Source: an uncultured Candidatus Saccharibacteria bacterium (GTDB lineage Bacteria; Patescibacteriota; Saccharimonadia; Saccharimonadales; Saccharimonadaceae). From it: a stretch of DNA of 23,564 nt. The position numbers and the translations under genes are program-made. Where the stretch lies: NCBI GenBank assembly GCA_948944455.1, contig CARBES010000017.1, positions 1 to 23,564 of the forward strand, in the 5' to 3' direction. This document shows positions 19,477 through 23,564 of this stretch, piece after piece. Each line of letters opens with the position of its first letter. Within the stretch, counting starts at the first letter, position 1. The notes below the pieces were generated by a model. That model was not told the origin of the DNA and did no database searches. It saw only the letters and a program-made list of their open reading frames with translations.

Positions 19477-21282
19477 ATGAGTTCGGAAAAGACCGAGAAT
19501 ATTGATAACTCCACAGAAAAAGTGATTAAAATTGCCGGTTCGATTACGGTAGATGAGTTGGCGCAGGCGTTGGGACTGGGCGTGACGGCGTTGATCGGGG
19601 AATTGTTTAAAAACGGGATTGTAGCAACGATCAACCAGAGGTTGGACTTCGAGACAGCGCAGATTATGATTGATGAGCTTGGGATGACAAATGTGCGTCT
19701 AGAGCGGAAGAATACAGCATCAAAATTAACCGAAGGGAATCGACGTGAATTAAGCAAAGACGCGGTAGCGCGACCGCCAGTGGTGGCGGTGATGGGGCAT
19801 GTCGACCACGGCAAGACGAGCTTGCTCGACAATCTTTTGCATAAAAAGACGGCAGAAGGGGAGGCCGGCGGTATTACTCAGCACATTTCGGCGTACCAGC
19901 TGGAGCATGAGGGACGGAAGATTACTTTTCTTGATACGCCTGGGCACGAGGCTTTTGCGGCGATTCGCCAGCATGGAGCAATGTTGACGGACATAGTAGT
20001 GATTGTAGTGGCAGCAGACGATGGCGTGAAGCCACAGACGATTGAGGCGATTAAATTTGCGCAAGGAGCGAATGCGAAGATTATCGTGGCGATCAACAAG
20101 ATCGATCGCGAAGGAGCAGATATTCCACGGACAATGGCAGACCTTTCGACACATGGTTTGCAGCCGGAGGAATGGGGTGGCGATATTATGATGATTCCAG
20201 TGTCAGCGAAGACTGGCGAAGGGCTGGAGAAGTTGGTTGAGAGTATTTTGCTCTTAGCAGATGTAGAAGAATTGAAGGCAGATGTTGAGATCCCGGCGGA
20301 AGGCCTAGTGATCGAGAGCCACATGGAAGTAGGGAAGGGAAGTGTGGTGAATTTGCTAGTGACGGGTGGGGAACTGAAGGTTGGCGAGTTTGTGACGGCT
20401 GGGAATGTCTATGGCAAGATTCGAACGATGCTAGATTTCCGAGGTAAGCCGAAAGGGAAGGCGACGCCGTCGACACCAGTTACAGTGACTGGGTTTAAGG
20501 AGCTGCCGAACTTTGGTGATAGATTTGTTGAACAGAAAGATGAAAAAACTGCGAGAAAAGTAGCATTACTCAATGCGCAGGAGACAGCGAATGAGGCGGC
20601 AAGCGCGAATGTGACTTCGACTGATTTGCTTAGAATGATGAACTCGGCTGATAACGCAAAAGTATTCAACGTAATCGTGAAGGGTGATGTGCTCGGAAGC
20701 GTTACGAGTGTAGTCGATAGCCTAAAATTGATTGATACGAAGGGAGAAGTGACGTTAAACGTAGTAGCGACGGGTGTGGGTGATGTGACAGAGAATGACG
20801 TACACATGGCGGTAGGTGATGAACATACTGTGGTTTACGGATTTAACGTAAATGTGCCGACAAATATCGCGAAGTTGGCGGCGCGGGATGGGGTGCAAAT
20901 TCGAAATTACCGAGTGATTTATGAGTTGCTTGATGACGCGAAGAATAGCATGGAAGATCTGTTGGGCGAGGAAATTGTTGAAACAGAATTGGGCGAAATG
21001 AAAGTGATGGGTGTATTCCGAAGCACGAAGACAGAGATCATTGCGGGTGGGCAGATGTTGAGCGGAAAGGTAACGCCGAAAGTGTTAGCACGAGTAAAGC
21101 ATGGTAAAGAAGTACTAGGCGAGGCAGAAGTGGTTAGTGTACAGAAGGAACGGATTGAGGCGAAGGAACTAATCGAGAATGAGGTGGGCGGCCTAGCGTT
21201 GAAGACCGAAAAGAAGATTACAGTAGAAGTAGGTGATCGGTTAGAATTCTTTGCGCGCGAGCGAAAGAAGCGGACGTTGTAA
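19477..21282 (+). CDS. infB: translation initiation factor IF-2
   Basis: A 601-residue GTPase that brings initiator tRNA to the 30S subunit and promotes subunit joining. An IF2_N-like domain (about residues 15-70, ITVDELAQALGLGVTALIGELF) precedes the G domain: G1 GHVDHGKTS at 107-115, GGITQH at 131-136, G3 DTPGH at 153-157, G4 NKID at 207-210 and G5 SAK at 243-245. Domains II to IV follow. It lacks the long N-terminal extension of E. coli IF-2, as is usual in reduced genomes. ATG 19477 has AAAGGAG six bases upstream; a TTG at 19471 is rejected as it abuts the ribosome site. It is separated from nusA/rbfA-type partners at this end by the integrated element. Confidence 0.96.
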   Translation: MSSEKTENIDNSTEKVIKIAGSITVDELAQALGLGVTALIGELFKNGIVATINQRLDFETAQIMIDELGMTNVRLERKNTASKLTEGNRRELSKDAVARPPVVAVMGHVDHGKTSLLDNLLHKKTAEGEAGGITQHISAYQLEHEGRKITFLDTPGHEAFAAIRQHGAMLTDIVVIVVAADDGVKPQTIEAIKFAQGANAKIIVAINKIDREGADIPRTMADLSTHGLQPEEWGGDIMMIPVSAKTGEGLEKLVESILLLADVEELKADVEIPAEGLVIESHMEVGKGSVVNLLVTGGELKVGEFVTAGNVYGKIRTMLDFRGKPKGKATPSTPVTVTGFKELPNFGDRFVEQKDEKTARKVALLNAQETANEAASANVTSTDLLRMMNSADNAKVFNVIVKGDVLGSVTSVVDSLKLIDTKGEVTLNVVATGVGDVTENDVHMAVGDEHTVVYGFNVNVPTNIAKLAARDGVQIRNYRVIYELLDDAKNSMEDLLGEEIVETELGEMKVMGVFRSTKTEIIAGGQMLSGKVTPKVLARVKHGKEVLGEAEVVSVQKERIEAKELIENEVGGLALKTEKKITVEVGDRLEFFARERKKRTL

Positions 21283-21314
21283 ATACTTGTTGTAATATTA
21301 GGATAGAGCGTCGT

Positions 21315-21345
21315 TACCTCCTCCGCGTTGCGGAGGAGGTATTTT
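21315..21345 (+). terminator. infB terminator
   Basis: Perfect 12-bp GC-rich stem (21315-21326 with 21330-21341), loop GTT and TTTT tail. Confidence 0.92.
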
Positions 21346-21369
21346 GTAATAAAATTCTCCATAAAAATC

Positions 21370-21399
21370 TTGACATACTGCTTATGCCAGGCATATAAT
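21370..21399 (+). promoter_or_regulatory. promoter of the FISUMP surface protein
   Basis: Full-consensus TTGACA (21370-21375) and TATAAT (21394-21399) with an 18-base spacer. It is one of the strongest promoters in the window, embedded in two dyads. Confidence 0.88.
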
Positions 21400-21417
21400 G
21401 GTTTTATATAAGCAGTA
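21376..21417. promoter_or_regulatory. operator-like dyad around the FISUMP promoter
   Basis: Perfect 10-bp inverted repeat (21376-21385 with 21408-21417) centred on the -10 and start point. A second palindrome, ATGCC-A-GGCAT (21384-21394), lies in the spacer. Only the right half would be transcribed, so this is a DNA-level signal, not an mRNA hairpin. Confidence 0.65.
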
Positions 21418-21427
21418 GAGGAATACT

Positions 21428-23539
21428 ATGAAGATAAAAAATGTTTCAAGGAACAGGTTCGTCGGTTTGGCGGGTTGTGTGGGGCTCCTCTCCCTCCTAG
21501 CCGTAGCGATGCTGTGTCCTATGCAAGCTAATCAAACTTACGCTGATGAGCCGTCTGGTGGCGCTACGACGTTCTCAGGCTGGCTTTCGTCGTCGGTAAC
21601 CTTAACCATGCAGGATAAGGTTTCTGAAACCATCGAGCCGACTACGGCAGGTGTTTTTAAGAACTTGTCCACGGTAGCGCAAGTTCAGGTTAACAACTCG
21701 GATTATTATGATGTCAGCATCAAGGGTACTCCGAATATGACTGGCCAGGTAAACACTGATTCGTCGATCGCGGCGATTGCTGGTGAACAAACGCAAAGCC
21801 AGTTTGCGGCTAACACCTGGGGTTACTCTGCAGCTAAAAACACGAATGGTTCAGCAGCTGAAGTAGCGGATGTCAATACGGTTTATAAACCAATGACATC
21901 GACTGATACCGCAGTTGGCACAAAAAATGCTCTTGGTGAGTCTATGAGCGCGAACGATTATTACACACTAAACTTTGGCGCTAAGGTCGATACATCGCTT
22001 CCGGCAGATACCTACTCTAGTACGGTAACGCTTTCGGTGGTGGCGAGTCCGAAGCAAGTGTTTGGGTTCGATCGTACGGATACCATGCAAGGCATGACTG
22101 CAAGTATTTGCAATGAGATTGGTACTGATGCAGACAAGAGCCGAGATAACTATAAGGCGGATGATGGAGCTGGCGGTGTTTACTATACCAAGCAGTTGAA
22201 GGATACTCGCGATGGTAAGTACTACTGGGTGGCAAAGCTTCGTGACGGTAACTGTTGGATGGTACAGAACTTGGATATCAGCTTTGGTCTTGATGCGACT
22301 GAGCAGAATCCAGTAAATGGCGCGTTTGGTCTTGACGGCGTGAAGACGCAGCTTGGTAGTAGCACGAACTTGCAGTGGAACAATACTCCAGCAAGCACAA
22401 CTACGACCGATGGTATGGCGGAGTGTGGCAAAGTTACTGTTGATGGTGTTGAGCAATACGCGAACAACTGTGAAGTAAGAAATGGTGTTGCACATTATAG
22501 CGTTGAGCGAACTTCAAATGTAATGCCGAAGGCGGAAGCTTCTCCAAGTCAGGTAGCGACGAAGTCTTGGAACCAAGGTCTTTATGTGTACGATACTCCA
22601 GCGATGACGACTTCTTGCGGTAGCCAGAAGTTTGGAATCATTGCTTGTTCGGATCGGACAACCGTAGATGCTGATGGTAAGATTTGGTTGTCTAACGAAT
22701 TAGCTGAGAAAAATAAGCCGGAGGGCGATACTGAGAATTATCTTGATAAGACCAAGTATCCGAATGGTGTAGAGATTACAGGTAGTAATGGTGTTCGAAC
22801 GTTCATTTATGTCGGTGATTACTTCGTGAACGGTACGAATAAGACTAATACTGGGTGGACTGCTTCGAATGACGCGAACTTCTTTAGCAAGAATACTGGA
22901 GATACTTATACGATTAGTGGGTCTGGCGAAACTGCTGTAACTGACAATCACCACGCAGCAAATAGCGCGTCGAAGACGTTTGATTCGCATTACCTAATTG
23001 GTAATTATTACCAGTGGAATACAGCTACGGCTGGTACTGGCGGTACGATTACGAATGCTGATGCAACTGGTAGCATTTGCCCACGCAACTGGAAACTTCC
23101 GACCTCTGGAACTGATAATAACGCAAAGAACGGCTCGTTTTATAATCTCCTAGTCTCATATGGGCTAGATAGTAAGATTACGAGTACTAATACGACGGAT
23201 AATAACTTGGCAAGTTGGAATAGTAGTAGCGTCCAATCTACAACCTTGCCGAATGGCTTTGTAGCTACTCCAGGCATTGGTACTAACTATGATCTCACTA
23301 AGGGTCAGTTCAACATTGCACTTAATCCTCTTTTCTTCGTCCGCAGCGGATGTGCGAATATGTATTTGCCGTATACGCACAGCATTACAAATCCAGCAGG
23401 CTATGTTAGGATGTGGAGCATGCATGCGAATGAGATTGAAGGGACCACTGCTATCTTCAAAATTGGGCCAGGTCAAGATGTTTCCTTCCCGGACTTTCAA
23501 TACTTTGGTTTCTCCCTCCGTTGTCTAGCCATAGAGTAA
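21428..23539 (+). CDS. secreted FISUMP-domain surface protein with cassette-type C-terminus
   Basis: A 703-residue exported protein. Residues 1-40 form a signal peptide (basic start, core LLSLLAVAMLCP, cut near QTYA). Residues about 45-210 form a Ser/Thr-rich beta domain. From about 215 a Fibrobacter-succinogenes-major (FISUMP) domain follows, with YYTKQLKDTRDGKYYW, DGNCWMVQNLD near residue 273 and ICPRNWKLPTSG near residue 550. The last part is LFFVRSG (635-641), a variable stretch, then LRCLAIE (697-703). That last part is bordered by sequences shared with the fragments at 433-627 and 881-1078. There is no membrane anchor. ATG 21428 has AGAGG upstream. FISUMP proteins are common, variable surface proteins in this lineage; the ligand is unknown. 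Confidence 0.85.
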   Translation: MKIKNVSRNRFVGLAGCVGLLSLLAVAMLCPMQANQTYADEPSGGATTFSGWLSSSVTLTMQDKVSETIEPTTAGVFKNLSTVAQVQVNNSDYYDVSIKGTPNMTGQVNTDSSIAAIAGEQTQSQFAANTWGYSAAKNTNGSAAEVADVNTVYKPMTSTDTAVGTKNALGESMSANDYYTLNFGAKVDTSLPADTYSSTVTLSVVASPKQVFGFDRTDTMQGMTASICNEIGTDADKSRDNYKADDGAGGVYYTKQLKDTRDGKYYWVAKLRDGNCWMVQNLDISFGLDATEQNPVNGAFGLDGVKTQLGSSTNLQWNNTPASTTTTDGMAECGKVTVDGVEQYANNCEVRNGVAHYSVERTSNVMPKAEASPSQVATKSWNQGLYVYDTPAMTTSCGSQKFGIIACSDRTTVDADGKIWLSNELAEKNKPEGDTENYLDKTKYPNGVEITGSNGVRTFIYVGDYFVNGTNKTNTGWTASNDANFFSKNTGDTYTISGSGETAVTDNHHAANSASKTFDSHYLIGNYYQWNTATAGTGGTITNADATGSICPRNWKLPTSGTDNNAKNGSFYNLLVSYGLDSKITSTNTTDNNLASWNSSSVQSTTLPNGFVATPGIGTNYDLTKGQFNIALNPLFFVRSGCANMYLPYTHSITNPAGYVRMWSMHANEIEGTTAIFKIGPGQDVSFPDFQYFGFSLRCLAIE

Positions 23540-23564
23540 TCAAGGGAGGATGAAGAAGGTTAAG
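23330..23564 (+). repeat. FISUMP cassette C (in the expressed gene)
   Basis: The 5' border (23330-23349) is identical to 433-452 and to 1059-1078 reversed. The interior is 164 bases. The 3' border starts at 23514 and runs past the stop (23537-23539) into CAAGGGAG, as in the other two copies. The 3' border can fold: CCTCC-TTG (23515-23523) pairs with CAA-GGAGG (23541-23549) around the stop codon. The sequence beyond it to the window end is too short to assign. Confidence 0.7.

Noticed and set aside
19371..19832. Minus-strand frame continuing upstream of the recombinase tail into infB
   Set aside because: Everything above attR is antisense to host infB; only 19248-19370 belongs to the element.
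21376..21417. Invertible promoter bounded by inverted repeats
   Set aside because: The 22-bp interval is too short for known DNA invertases and inversion would not move the promoter usefully; an operator is simpler.
433..23539. Diversity-generating retroelement acting on the FISUMP C-terminus
   Set aside because: There is no reverse transcriptase or template repeat in the window, and the interiors differ completely rather than at adenine positions.

Overview
This window most likely comes from a member of the Candidate Phyla Radiation, probably Candidatus Saccharibacteria (TM7). That is an inference from gene style: large secreted FISUMP-domain surface proteins, a small KGG-motif protein, a compact 354-residue ribosomal protein S1, a short 601-residue IF-2, and short intergenic gaps with near-consensus sigma70-type promoters. 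TGA is used as a stop, which argues against the UGA-glycine lineages (Gracilibacteria, Absconditabacteria).

Layout. 1-1100: end of tRNA-Ile(GAU), then tRNA-Ala(UGC) with its own promoter and terminator, a stray second copy of the tRNA-Ala 3' end, and two promoterless 3'-terminal FISUMP fragments facing each other tail to tail. 1100-1560: non-coding, with six GTTCGGG repeats. 1558-2545: KGG protein and a metallopeptidase (ImmA/IrrE-like) with a zinc ribbon. 2604-7823: a 1721-residue secreted, membrane-anchored protein with NPCBM-like, transglutaminase-like, F5/8C and Ig-like regions. 7832-9093: rpsA with a structured leader. 9102-11096: coiled-coil protein, DUF2726 membrane protein and XRE regulator. 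11106-11220: tRNA-Asn(GUU).

11213-19370: an integrated mobile element of about 8.2 kb at the 3' end of tRNA-Asn. It carries a large serine recombinase, a phage/plasmid-type Rep, a SpoVG-like protein, two unrecognised small genes, an Eco47II/Sau96I-type restriction-modification pair (expected target GGNCC), two paralogous HTH genes and a frame-split AlbA_2/Schlafen-like gene. The displaced tRNA-Asn terminator lies just beyond the right end, followed by infB and a 703-residue FISUMP surface protein whose last segment matches the borders of the two fragments at 433-1078.

Three observations stand out. (1) The crossover site lies inside the recombinase gene: the right end of the element holds 40 in-frame codons that would form the recombinase C-terminus in the circular form, while integration replaces them with a short tail read from antisense tRNA-Asn. 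(2) Three FISUMP 3' segments share nearly identical borders, including non-coding bases past the stop codon, around unrelated interiors, which suggests a surface-protein cassette system. (3) G homopolymers sit at the split of the Schlafen-like gene and at the 3' end of the XRE gene, which suggests slippage-based variation. All positions were read by eye; no similarity search or folding program was run.
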